A stretch of 9,419 nt of DNA, taken from Cyanobacteria bacterium Co-bin13 (GTDB taxonomy: Bacteria; Cyanobacteriota; Cyanobacteriia; Phormidesmidales; Phormidesmidaceae). This document shows, piece after piece, positions 1 through 5,811 of this stretch (positions are counted from its first letter, which is position 1; each line of letters opens with the position of its first letter). The stretch lies in NCBI GenBank assembly GCA_014534385.1, contig JACVRP010000116.1:1-9419 (forward strand), in the 5' to 3' direction. The notes below the pieces were generated by a model. It was not told where the DNA came from. It did no database searches and saw only the letters and a program-made list of their open reading frames with translations. A program made the translations under genes and the position numbers.

Positions 1-2
1 AC

Positions 3-125
3 TCCCCAAAAGCGAACAATAAACTGGTTTTGTGCTTCAGCCATGAATTTGTTTGGGCGGCGGATGAATCACTTAGCTTAGATGCGGATCACCCAGACGT
101 TACACCACATTCCAATCTTAAATAA
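3..125 (+). CDS. possible 3' end of an unrecognised gene, truncated by the window edge
   Basis: This frame is open from the window edge to a TAA at 123-125 and reads as about 40 residues: a hydrophobic stretch (KLVLCFSHEFVW), then an acidic polar tail (AADESLSLDADHPDVTPHSNLK). The other two plus-strand frames close sooner, one at base 22 and one at base 81. The composition is protein-like, but 40 open codons can occur by chance, and G or C at third positions is lower than in neighbouring genes. I do not recognise a family. If real, the gene converges on surE with a 72-base gap in which I see no clear terminator. Confidence 0.3.
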   Translation, partial: SPKANNKLVLCFSHEFVWAADESLSLDADHPDVTPHSNLK

Positions 126-197
126 GATTACCCAGCAATGGTGATATCAGTGCATTGTGCCAAAGATAGCTTTTCTCGTCAGAGTCCTGCAAATTCT

Positions 198-1049
198 TTA
201 CACATTGTGGGCAAACGATGAGAACAGTTTGCCGGGATCGGCGATGGCAGCCTGTAGCTGGGGCAGACCGGCCAGGGAGGTGAGGTTGTACTGCAGGGGG
301 GTAATGGAAATATAGTTCTCTTTGACGGCCTGCACATCCGTAGAAACGGGACGCAGCGCCTCAGCAGTGCCCTCCGGCCAACCCTGATTGCCGATGGGGT
401 CTTCTACATCTTCCAAGACTTCCCCAGCCAGCCAGTAGTAGGTCTTGCCTCGGGGGTCAAGCCGCCGCTCAAACAGATCATGGTAGCGGCGGATACCCTG
501 GCGGGTGATCTGAATGCCCTTGAGCTGGCTGGCTTTTACGGCTGGCACGTTGACGTTGAGCAGCAGCGGCAGGGCTAGCGGAGTCTGGCTGAAGTGGGCT
601 AGCAGCGCCTGGGCAACCTGGGCCGCTGGTAAAAAGTCTTGGTGGACGTAGCTGCCCAAACTCAGTGCGATCGCAGGAATGCCCTCAATCACCCCTTCCA
701 TCGCTGCTGAGACGGTGCCTGAGTAGAGCACGTCAGTGCCCAGGTTAGGGCCGTGGTTAATGCCTGAGAGCACAAAATCAGGCGGTTCCTCCACCAGCGC
801 CCCCAGCGCCAGCTTCACGCAGTCGGCGGGCGTACCCGAACAGGCCCAGGCTTTGATTGAGGGATGGAACCCAGACTCTACGACTTCCGCGCGGATCGGC
901 TGGTGAATGGTCAGGCCGTGCCCGGTGGCCGAGCGTTCTCGGTCGGGGCAGACCACGGTAATTGGGTGACCGGCGGCAGCCAGAGTATTGGCTAGCGTAC
1001 GGATGCCCTGAGCAAAAATACCGTCGTCGTTGCTGATCAGAAGATTCAT
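198..1049 (-). CDS. surE: 5'/3'-nucleotidase SurE
   Basis: SurE is a cytoplasmic, metal-dependent phosphatase that removes phosphate from nucleoside 5'- and 3'-monophosphates, and in some species from short polyphosphate. The 283-residue product opens with the family hallmark MNLLISNDDG; Asp8 and Asp9 bind the metal. Ser40 (in PDRERSATGHG) and Asn98 (in SGINHGPNLGTD) are the expected further metal ligands. The run GTDVLYSGTVSAAMEG is also typical. An ATG 14 codons upstream (1091) is in frame, but those residues (MLQAESPTSHQHAP) precede the invariant N-terminal strand and are not expected in the family, so I start at 1049. Neither start has a clear Shine-Dalgarno sequence. The gene is divergent from pheS. 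Length and motifs are complete. Confidence 0.95.
   Translation of the reverse strand: MNLLISNDDGIFAQGIRTLANTLAAAGHPITVVCPDRERSATGHGLTIHQPIRAEVVESGFHPSIKAWACSGTPADCVKLALGALVEEPPDFVLSGINHGPNLGTDVLYSGTVSAAMEGVIEGIPAIALSLGSYVHQDFLPAAQVAQALLAHFSQTPLALPLLLNVNVPAVKASQLKGIQITRQGIRRYHDLFERRLDPRGKTYYWLAGEVLEDVEDPIGNQGWPEGTAEALRPVSTDVQAVKENYISITPLQYNLTSLAGLPQLQAAIADPGKLFSSFAHNV
667..674. repeat. HIP1 octamer GCGATCGC
   Basis: Perfect copy of the highly iterated palindrome of many cyanobacterial genomes, lying inside surE. Confidence 0.9.
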
Positions 1050-1171
1050 GGGAGCGTGCTGATGGCTGGTGGGAGATTCTGCCTGAAGCATGGCATAGTT
1101 GAGACGAGATTGACGCCTTAAAGTTCCAGCTCAAGCCTAGCCAATCACCTTCTGCCCCAAACCTCATACAC

Positions 1172-1177
1172 TAGAAT
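1172..1177 (+). promoter_or_regulatory. candidate -10 box for pheS (TAGAAT)
   Basis: TAGAAT matches the TATAAT consensus at five of six bases and lies 57 bases before the pheS start, in the surE/pheS divergent gap. An overlapping TACACT at 1167-1172 is an alternative. No convincing -35 box lies 16-18 bases upstream. Transcription would start near 1184, giving a leader of about 50 bases. Confidence 0.4.
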
Positions 1178-1183
1178 AAGCAC

Positions 1184-1199
1184 TGTCTCCAGCGAGACA
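1184..1199 (+). other. small hairpin at the predicted 5' end of pheS mRNA
   Basis: TGTCTC (1184-1189) and GAGACA (1194-1199) form a perfect 6-bp stem with a CAGC loop. It falls where the pheS transcript would begin if TAGAAT is the -10 box. A 5'-terminal hairpin could protect the mRNA; this role is inference. No T tract follows, so it is not a terminator. Confidence 0.35.
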
Positions 1200-1234
1200 A
1201 ACTGCCCAGGCCTTGCTGCCATGTTTACTGAATC

Positions 1235-2245
1235 ATGACCGGGATGACTACAGCACCGACAGATCTAGAGTCTCAACTGCAGACCCTTCAGGCGATGGCA
1301 GGAGATGCGATCGCATCCGCTCCTACCCTAGAAGCGTTAGAAACCCTGCGAGTCGGCTACCTGGGTAAAAAAGGCGAGCTTTCCAAAGTTTTAGGGGGAA
1401 TGGGCAAACTCTCTGCCGAAGACCGTCCCCGGATTGGGGCGTTGGCCAACACCGTCAAAGACGCCCTGCAGGGTGGCCTAGAGGCCCGCAAGACAGCCCT
1501 AGAAGCGGAAAAAATTCAGGCCCAACTCGCCGCCGAAACCCTGGATGTGACGATGCCTGGGGTGTATACTCCCCAGGGCCGAGTTCACCCGATTAACAGC
1601 ATCATTGACCAGGTTGTCGATATCTTTGTCGGCTTGGGCTACACCGTCGCCACCGGCCCAGAAATCGAAACCGACTACTACAACTTTGAAGCGCTCAACT
1701 TCCTGCCCGACCACCCCGCCCGAGACATGCAGGACACACTCTACCTGCCCAACGGCGACCTGATGCGGACCCACACCTCCAACGTGCAAATCCGCTACAT
1801 GCAGGAGCACGAACCCCCTCTGCGAGCGGTGGCCACAGGCCGCTGCTACCGGCGCGACACGGTTGATGCTACCCATGCTGCCGTCTTCCACCAGCTAGAG
1901 TTCTTCGCCATTGACAAGGGCATCACCTTTGCCGATCTTAAGGGCACCGTCAAAGCCTTTATCCAGGCTCTCTATGGCGATGTGGCAATTCGCATGCGGC
2001 CTAGCTTCTTCCCCTTCACGGAGCCCTCTGCCGAAGTGGACGTGCAGTGGCAGGGGCGCTGGTTGGAGGTGCTGGGCTGCGGCATGATCGACCCCAACGT
2101 GCTTAAGGCTGTCGGCTACGACCCTGAAGTCTACTCCGGCTTTGCCGGGGGCATTGGCATTGAACGGTTTGCCATGGTGCAGTACCAGATCGACGATATC
2201 CGCCGCCTCTACTCCAGCGACCTGAAGTTCCTGCGGCAGTTTTAG
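1235..2245 (+). CDS. pheS: phenylalanine--tRNA ligase alpha subunit
   Basis: PheS is the catalytic chain of the heterotetrameric (alpha2 beta2) class II synthetase that charges tRNA-Phe in the cytoplasm. The product has 336 residues, the normal length. Residues 1-105 are the helical, coiled-coil-like tRNA-binding arm. The catalytic core follows: HPINSI at 118-123, THTSNVQIR at 180-188, motif 2 with GRCYRRD at 202-208 and HQLEFF at 219-224, the FPFTEPSAEVDV strand at 259-270, and motif 3 GGIGIERF at 305-312. The start at 1235 overlaps the stop of a five-codon ORF (ATGA). ATG 1244 is an equally possible start, because the first residues are poorly conserved and no Shine-Dalgarno sequence decides it. 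pheT is not adjacent here, which is common in cyanobacteria. A strong terminator follows 29 bases after the stop. Confidence 0.97.
   Translation: MTGMTTAPTDLESQLQTLQAMAGDAIASAPTLEALETLRVGYLGKKGELSKVLGGMGKLSAEDRPRIGALANTVKDALQGGLEARKTALEAEKIQAQLAAETLDVTMPGVYTPQGRVHPINSIIDQVVDIFVGLGYTVATGPEIETDYYNFEALNFLPDHPARDMQDTLYLPNGDLMRTHTSNVQIRYMQEHEPPLRAVATGRCYRRDTVDATHAAVFHQLEFFAIDKGITFADLKGTVKAFIQALYGDVAIRMRPSFFPFTEPSAEVDVQWQGRWLEVLGCGMIDPNVLKAVGYDPEVYSGFAGGIGIERFAMVQYQIDDIRRLYSSDLKFLRQF
1307..1314. repeat. HIP1 octamer GCGATCGC
   Basis: Perfect HIP1 copy inside the 5' part of pheS. Confidence 0.9.
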
Positions 2246-2273
2246 CCCTAGCTTTAGAGTCTGTCTAGTTTTG

Positions 2274-2307
2274 AAACGCCCCTGGCTGTCGATAGCCAGG
2301 GGCGTTT
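2274..2307 (+). terminator. intrinsic terminator between convergent pheS and LOG genes
   Basis: A perfect 14-bp inverted repeat, AAACGCCCCTGGCT (2274-2287) and AGCCAGGGGCGTTT (2294-2307), encloses a 6-base loop. The T run in and after the right arm (TTTT at 2305-2308) suits termination of pheS. On the minus strand the stem ends in GTTTC and then turns A-rich, so it may also stop the LOG transcript, but with a poorer U tract. The LOG stop codon is only 19 bases away. Confidence 0.9.
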
Positions 2308-2326
2308 TGCTCCCAAGCAAAGCTTT

Positions 2327-3391
2327 TTACTTTTGCTCGGGATGATCAGTTTCAGGATGATGAATACCCAACTCATTAATCCGCCGAATCAGCAGGTGCA
2401 GCCGCCCGAAATCTCGGTGGTTAAAGTTGAGAATGAGTCGGGGCAGAGTCTCGGTCTCATCCCCTTTTTCTATAGGCAGCGCCTGACTTTTCTCGATTTT
2501 GCCTTTCGCCAGAATGCCGCTAAATTCGCTGTTAAGCTGATCGAGCACAGCATCAGAAAGGTCAGCCTTAAGGCGAATAATCAGGCGATCGCCAAAGTAG
2601 CGGCACGAGTGAAACACCCGGTAAAAGCTGCTAATCGCCTCACAGGCATCCTCTACGTTGTCGGTAATCGTATAGAGGCAGGGGTCATCGGGGCTGACCA
2701 AGCCTCGCTTCACAAGGTGATTACGGACGTAGGCATCCCAGCTGTGCCAGTAGTCGCCGCCAGGAATATCCACCAGCACCAGCGGCAGCGGATTGGATTT
2801 GCCTGTTTGGATCAGGGTAATAGACTCAAAGGCCTCATCCTGTGTACCAAAGCCACCTGGAAACAGGACTAGCGCGTCGCTCTCCCGCAGGAAAAATAGT
2901 TTGCGGGTAAAGAAGTATTTGAAGTTGATGAGTTTAGGGTCACCCGTCATAATCGGGTTGGCCCCCTGCTCAAAGGGCAGCTGAATATTGAGACCGAAGG
3001 AATGCTCTGGCCCTGCCCCCTCATTTCCGGCCTGCATGATGCCGCCTCCAGCCCCCGTCATGACCATGAAACCTTGTTGGCTGATACGGTGGGCAAAATC
3101 CCGGGTTAGCTGATACTCAGGGCTCTCAGCGGGGAGACGGGCCGAGCCAAAAATAGTGATCTTGCGAATGTGTCGGTAAGGATAAAAAATCTGGAAACCC
3201 TGCTCCAGGTCTAACAGGGTGTAGTTCAAGATCTTCCAATCTAGCCGGTCTGCTTCCCGTCCCATCATGCGTAGGATGGTTTCCAGCACCTGCTTAATCA
3301 ACTTGCCGTGTTCCATGCCAGGCAGCTGCTCAAACAAACTCTGGAATTCGGCCTGAACATCAGAGGGAATTGAGGAGGGAAGCGAAACCAT
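2327..3391 (-). CDS. LOG-family (TIGR00730-type) Rossmann-fold protein, long form
   Basis: LOG-family enzymes are nucleotide 5'-monophosphate phosphoribohydrolases. Some release cytokinin bases, others (PpnN-type) cleave purine nucleotides; many are misannotated as lysine decarboxylases. The 354-residue product carries the family signatures: FGSAR at 81-85 (first Rossmann strand), GAGGGIMQAGNEGA at 113-126, Arg163-Lys164 in FTRK, and PGGFGTQDE at 178-186 with its catalytic Glu186. A simple LOG protein is about 180-200 residues. This one has roughly 75 extra N-terminal residues, largely helical, and about 90 extra C-terminal residues (from about 265) with alternating strand and helix character, so its specificity cannot be read off from plant LOGs. 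No Shine-Dalgarno sequence precedes the ATG. The gene lies downstream of trxA but behind trxA's terminator, with a candidate promoter of its own. Confidence 0.88.
   Translation of the reverse strand: MVSLPSSIPSDVQAEFQSLFEQLPGMEHGKLIKQVLETILRMMGREADRLDWKILNYTLLDLEQGFQIFYPYRHIRKITIFGSARLPAESPEYQLTRDFAHRISQQGFMVMTGAGGGIMQAGNEGAGPEHSFGLNIQLPFEQGANPIMTGDPKLINFKYFFTRKLFFLRESDALVLFPGGFGTQDEAFESITLIQTGKSNPLPLVLVDIPGGDYWHSWDAYVRNHLVKRGLVSPDDPCLYTITDNVEDACEAISSFYRVFHSCRYFGDRLIIRLKADLSDAVLDQLNSEFSGILAKGKIEKSQALPIEKGDETETLPRLILNFNHRDFGRLHLLIRRINELGIHHPETDHPEQK
2585..2592. repeat. HIP1 octamer GCGATCGC
   Basis: Perfect HIP1 copy in the extended GGCGATCGCC form, inside the LOG-family gene. Confidence 0.9.
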
Positions 3392-3423
3392 TTATTGCAG
3401 GAGTTTGAAATGGGTAGCACCCC

Positions 3424-3429
3424 ATTCTA
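3424..3429 (-). promoter_or_regulatory. candidate -10 box for the LOG-family gene (TAGAAT)
   Basis: On the minus strand TAGAAT (five of six consensus bases) lies 32 bases before the ATG at 3391, giving a leader of about 25 bases. It is downstream of the trxA terminator, which supports a separate transcript. I see no good -35 box. Confidence 0.4.
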
Positions 3430-3473
3430 CCGAGTTTTATCAGGATCTAGGGGATTTGGATGGCTCGACGGCC

Positions 3474-3511
3474 AATTGTAAAAGTGCGCCCGGCTTATGA
3501 GCCGGACGCAC
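3474..3511 (-). terminator. intrinsic terminator of trxA
   Basis: Read on the minus strand, GTGCGTCCGGCT and AGCCGGGCGCAC form a 12-bp stem with a 4-base loop (CATA), followed at once by TTTTACAATT. The one non-Watson-Crick position is a U-G wobble in minus-strand RNA but a C-A mismatch in plus-strand RNA, so the structure belongs to the minus strand. It begins 69 bases after the trxA stop. Confidence 0.85.
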
Positions 3512-3580
3512 CAGTGAACCAAAGCATTGAAATGAGTAGTGCAATCTCTGAGGGTCAGCTCAAGCGGGTTTGCCTGAGGC

Positions 3581-3901
3581 TTAGAGATACTTCTCCAGGG
3601 TATTTGCCAGCGTGGTTTTGGGCACAGCGCCCACTACCATATCGACCCGTTGCCCCCCTTTGAATATCATCAGCGTGGGAATGCTGCGGATACCGTACTG
3701 GCTAGCAACGCTGGGGTTTTCGTCAGTGTTGACCTTAACCACCTTGACCTGACCGTCGTACTGTTCAGAAATTTCGTCGACTACTGGGGCGACCATCCGG
3801 CAGGGACCACACCAGGGTGCCCAGAAATCCACCAGGACGGGAACATCGCTTTCCAGTACCTCTTGTTTGAACGTAGAATCTGTGACTTGTGCGGCTGCCA
3901 T
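3581..3901 (-). CDS. trxA: thioredoxin
   Basis: Small cytoplasmic dithiol-disulfide oxidoreductase that reduces disulfides in target enzymes; in cyanobacteria it is itself reduced by ferredoxin- or NADPH-dependent thioredoxin reductase. The 106-residue product is a complete single thioredoxin domain: DFWAPWCGPCRM with the WCGPC active site at 30-34, the buried Asp25, and the cis-proline loop IPT with Pro75. There is no signal peptide. The start is supported by AAGGA nine bases upstream. That ribosome site sits between two copies of TGCCTCGAT (plus strand, 3901-3909 and 3915-3923). The guaB3 - yfr1 - trxA order on one strand is a known cyanobacterial arrangement. trxA has its own terminator. 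It appears to be an m-type/TrxA housekeeping thioredoxin; the exact subclass is inferred from active site and length. Confidence 0.96.
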   Translation of the reverse strand: MAAAQVTDSTFKQEVLESDVPVLVDFWAPWCGPCRMVAPVVDEISEQYDGQVKVVKVNTDENPSVASQYGIRSIPTLMIFKGGQRVDMVVGAVPKTTLANTLEKYL

Positions 3902-3935
3902 GCCTCGATGTCCTTGCCTCGATAACGTACAAAAA

Positions 3936-3941
3936 ATATTA
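3936..3941 (-). promoter_or_regulatory. candidate -10 box for trxA (TAATAT)
   Basis: On the minus strand TAATAT lies 34 bases before the trxA ATG in an AT-rich patch and matches four of six consensus bases. No clear -35 is present. A second option is TTGTGC - 17 bases - TAGAAG further upstream. Neither can be preferred from sequence alone. Confidence 0.3.
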
Positions 3942-4283
3942 ACACAGCCAGATTTTCGTGCCTTTGGCCGTTGACTTCTACATTAGACCAGAACTGCGCA
4001 CAATAACTGGAAACTGCTGCAGAATATTCCCATAGTTAGAACCTAGAGCCATAAATTTGGCCAAGGCTATAGAATTTAACCCGATAAGTTGAATCCCTGA
4101 AAGTTGGCACCCTAGAGCCAGCGAGCGCTCAATCTGGCCCAAAAACAGTTAACAAGGCTTTGCTCAGAAAGCCCAGGACAAAGTTAAGCTGCGATGTACC
4201 CAATCTGGGTAATTTCTGACTTGCCTCTGCCCCCCTCAGGGTAACGATGGCTATATCTAACCAAACTTAGGCAAAAGCTTCCC
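3942..4283 (-). other. non-coding gap between yfr1 and trxA
   Basis: About 340 bases with no credible reading frame on either strand. It holds an imperfect inverted repeat at 4004-4038 (TAACTGGAA against TTCC-CAT-AGTTA), a weak 6-bp hairpin GGCTTT/AAAGCC at 4156-4173, and two copies of CCTAGAGCCA about 70 bases apart (near 4041 and 4110). It presumably carries the trxA promoter region. I see no second small RNA gene with a terminator in it. Confidence 0.5.
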
Positions 4284-4317
4284 AAAAAGGAACCGCCCAA
4301 ATCGTTGATTTGGGCGG
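4284..4317 (-). terminator. Rho-independent terminator forming the 3' end of Yfr1
   Basis: Perfect 11-bp stem with a 3-base loop, then TTCCTTTTT on the minus strand. On the plus strand no T tract follows (AGTGTGG), so it acts only on minus-strand transcripts. It is also the first clear terminator downstream of guaB3. Confidence 0.9.
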
Positions 4318-4358
4318 AGTGTGGTGTGAGGAGTGAACGGAAACTTTCGTCTCCGCTT
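4284..4358 (-). ncRNA. yfr1: small regulatory RNA Yfr1
   Basis: Yfr1 is a short trans-acting RNA found across cyanobacteria; in Prochlorococcus it represses outer-membrane porin mRNAs by pairing through its unpaired core. All hallmarks are visible on the minus strand. A 5' hairpin CGGAGAC-GAAA-GTTTCCG lies at 4355-4338, with a GNRA-type loop. About 20 unpaired bases follow (4337-4318), containing the exact conserved core ACTCCTCACAC (4334-4324). The 3' hairpin is a perfect 11-bp stem, CCGCCCAAATC/GATTTGGGCGG, with an AAC loop (4317-4293), followed by TTCCTTTTT. A TAGAAT -10 box sits seven bases before the predicted start. The size of about 73-75 bases is near the known range. The position between guaB3 and trxA, on their strand, matches the arrangement reported for this RNA. 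The exact 5' end (4356-4358) is inferred. Confidence 0.93.
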
Positions 4359-4364
4359 TTCCCT

Positions 4365-4370
4365 ATTCTA
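4365..4370 (-). promoter_or_regulatory. -10 box of yfr1 (TAGAAT)
   Basis: TAGAAT on the minus strand, five of six consensus bases, is placed so that transcription starts just before the 5' hairpin of Yfr1. The -35 region (TGGCAG near 4389-4394) is weak. Confidence 0.6.
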
Positions 4371-4508
4371 CAGTGGACATACTAGAATCTGCCATTGAAG
4401 ACGGTCTGATAAGCAAATTAATCGGCAGCCGTCAGGAATAGTTCTAACGACTACCAAGTCTTCAGGAAGGGGCTAGCAATCCTGCTGAGACAGGCAACTG
4501 AAGTGGGT

Positions 4509-5678
4509 CTACTTACCCATGCCCAGCTGTTGAGCTTTCTGGTAGACCTTGCCCTCAGTTAATAGAGAGGGCGCAATGACCACTTCAACCTGCTGCATTT
4601 CCTTCAAGTTTTTGGCTCCCAGGGTACCCATGCTGGTCTGGAGTGCGCCTAGGAAGTTGTGAGTGCCATCGTCGAGCTGGGCCGGCCCTCTCAGAATTTG
4701 CTCCAAGGTGCCAGTGGTGCCCACTTTGATTCGAGTTCCTCGGGGCAGTACCGGGCTGGGCGTGGCCATGCCCCAGTGGTAGCCGCGACCGGGGGCTTCT
4801 GCGGCCCGGGCAAAGGGCGAACCGATCATAACGCCATCAGCTCCACAGGCAATGCACTTACAGATATCCCCACCAGTGACCAAACCGCCATCGGCAATAA
4901 CCGGCACGTAGCGGCCTGTCTCGCGGTAAAAGTCGTCCCGGGCAGCAGCACAGTCTGCAACGGCGGTTGCCTGGGGAATACCAATGCCCAAAACTCCCCG
5001 AGAGGTGCAGGCTGCCCCAGGGCCAATGCCAACCAAAACCCCAGCGGCACCCGCCTTCATCAGGTTCAGGGTGACTTCGTAGGTGACGCAGTTGCCCAGG
5101 ATAACGGGAATGGGCATTTCGGAACAGAACTGGGCCAGGTCTAGAGGCGTAATCGATTCGGGGGAGAGGTGGGCCGTTGAGACAACCGTTGCCTGGACAA
5201 AGAAAAGATCGGCTCCGGCTTCGGCCACCACCTGACCAAATCGAGACGCTCCGGCGGGGGTGGCGCTGACGGCGGCAATGCCCCCTTGAGCCTTGATCTC
5301 TTGAATCCGCTTTTGGATCAGCTCAGGCTTAATCGGCTCTGCATAGAGTCCCTGCATGAGGGAGACAAATTCGTCTTTGCCCACAGAAGCAATTTTGTCG
5401 AGAATGGGGTTGGGGTCTTCATAGCGAGTCTGAATCCCCTCCAGGTTTAATACCCCTAAAGCTCCTAGCTGAGTCAGCCGCACCGCCATCTGCACATCCA
5501 CAACCCCATCCATGGCGCTAGCGATGATGGGAATTTCTCGCTCAATGCCGCCAATTTGCCAGCGGGTATCCGCAAGTTGAGGATCTAGGGTGCGTGGACC
5601 TGGAACTAGAGCAATTTCATCGATACCGTAGGCTCTGCGGACTGTCTTGCCGCGACCAAGTTGAATATTTACGTCCAT
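4509..5678 (-). CDS. guaB3: GuaB3-family IMP dehydrogenase-related protein (no CBS domains)
   Basis: Member of the IMP dehydrogenase/GMP reductase (beta/alpha)8-barrel family, acting in guanine nucleotide metabolism. IMPDH oxidises IMP to XMP with NAD+. Seen in the 389-residue product: SAMDG near 54-58, the substrate loop GIGPGAACTSR at 217-227 with catalytic Cys224, the phosphate-site ADGG at 262-265, and GSPFARAAEAPG near 286-297. There is no room for the paired CBS domains of canonical GuaB (about 490 residues); SAMDG runs straight on through the barrel. This matches the cyanobacterial GuaB3 class, reported (from memory) to have IMPDH activity. I chose ATG 5678 (MDVNIQLGRGK), the usual N-terminus in this class; ATG 5696 would add MVLGLE. 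The gene is divergent from ktrA. No terminator is seen between its stop and the yfr1 promoter. Confidence 0.92.
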   Translation of the reverse strand: MDVNIQLGRGKTVRRAYGIDEIALVPGPRTLDPQLADTRWQIGGIEREIPIIASAMDGVVDVQMAVRLTQLGALGVLNLEGIQTRYEDPNPILDKIASVGKDEFVSLMQGLYAEPIKPELIQKRIQEIKAQGGIAAVSATPAGASRFGQVVAEAGADLFFVQATVVSTAHLSPESITPLDLAQFCSEMPIPVILGNCVTYEVTLNLMKAGAAGVLVGIGPGAACTSRGVLGIGIPQATAVADCAAARDDFYRETGRYVPVIADGGLVTGGDICKCIACGADGVMIGSPFARAAEAPGRGYHWGMATPSPVLPRGTRIKVGTTGTLEQILRGPAQLDDGTHNFLGALQTSMGTLGAKNLKEMQQVEVVIAPSLLTEGKVYQKAQQLGMGK

Positions 5679-5780
5679 CTCTAAACCCAAGACCATTTAG
5701 CTAGACTAGCATTCCTGGCAGACTTTGTTGATGGGCCGCTAGGTCTGGGCAAGCGCTCAGCCCCACTTCATTGATAATGG

Positions 5781-5798
5781 TTAAAGACTGTTCTTTAA
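5781..5798 (+). promoter_or_regulatory. inverted repeat overlapping the ktrA ribosome-binding site
   Basis: TTAAAGA (5781-5787) and TCTTTAA (5792-5798) form a perfect 7-bp dyad with a CTGT loop. The right arm overlaps the Shine-Dalgarno AAGGA (5797-5801) of ktrA. Just upstream, GATAAT at 5773-5778 resembles a -10 box. The dyad could be an RNA hairpin affecting ribosome access or a DNA operator; it is AT-rich and hence weak as RNA. Confidence 0.4.
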
Positions 5799-5811
5799 GG
5801 AACGTTTAGAT

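Noticed and set aside
1050..1091. N-terminal extension of SurE from the ATG at 1091
   Set aside because: The 14 residues precede the invariant MNLLISNDDG start of the family and have no ribosome site; the ATG at 1049 fits the family length.
2333..2872. 179-codon plus-strand frame antisense to the LOG gene
   Set aside because: It lies fully opposite a gene with clear catalytic motifs, shows no family features, and is an expected shadow in GC-rich coding DNA.
3460..3663. 67-codon plus-strand frame before trxA
   Set aside because: It spans the trxA terminator hairpin and the antisense of the trxA 3' end; the sequence has no protein-family character.
4009..4014. GGAAAC on the plus strand, considered as a Yfr2-type RNA motif
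   Set aside because: Yfr2 RNAs carry repeated GGAAACA in a loop plus a terminator; here there is one copy and no terminator.
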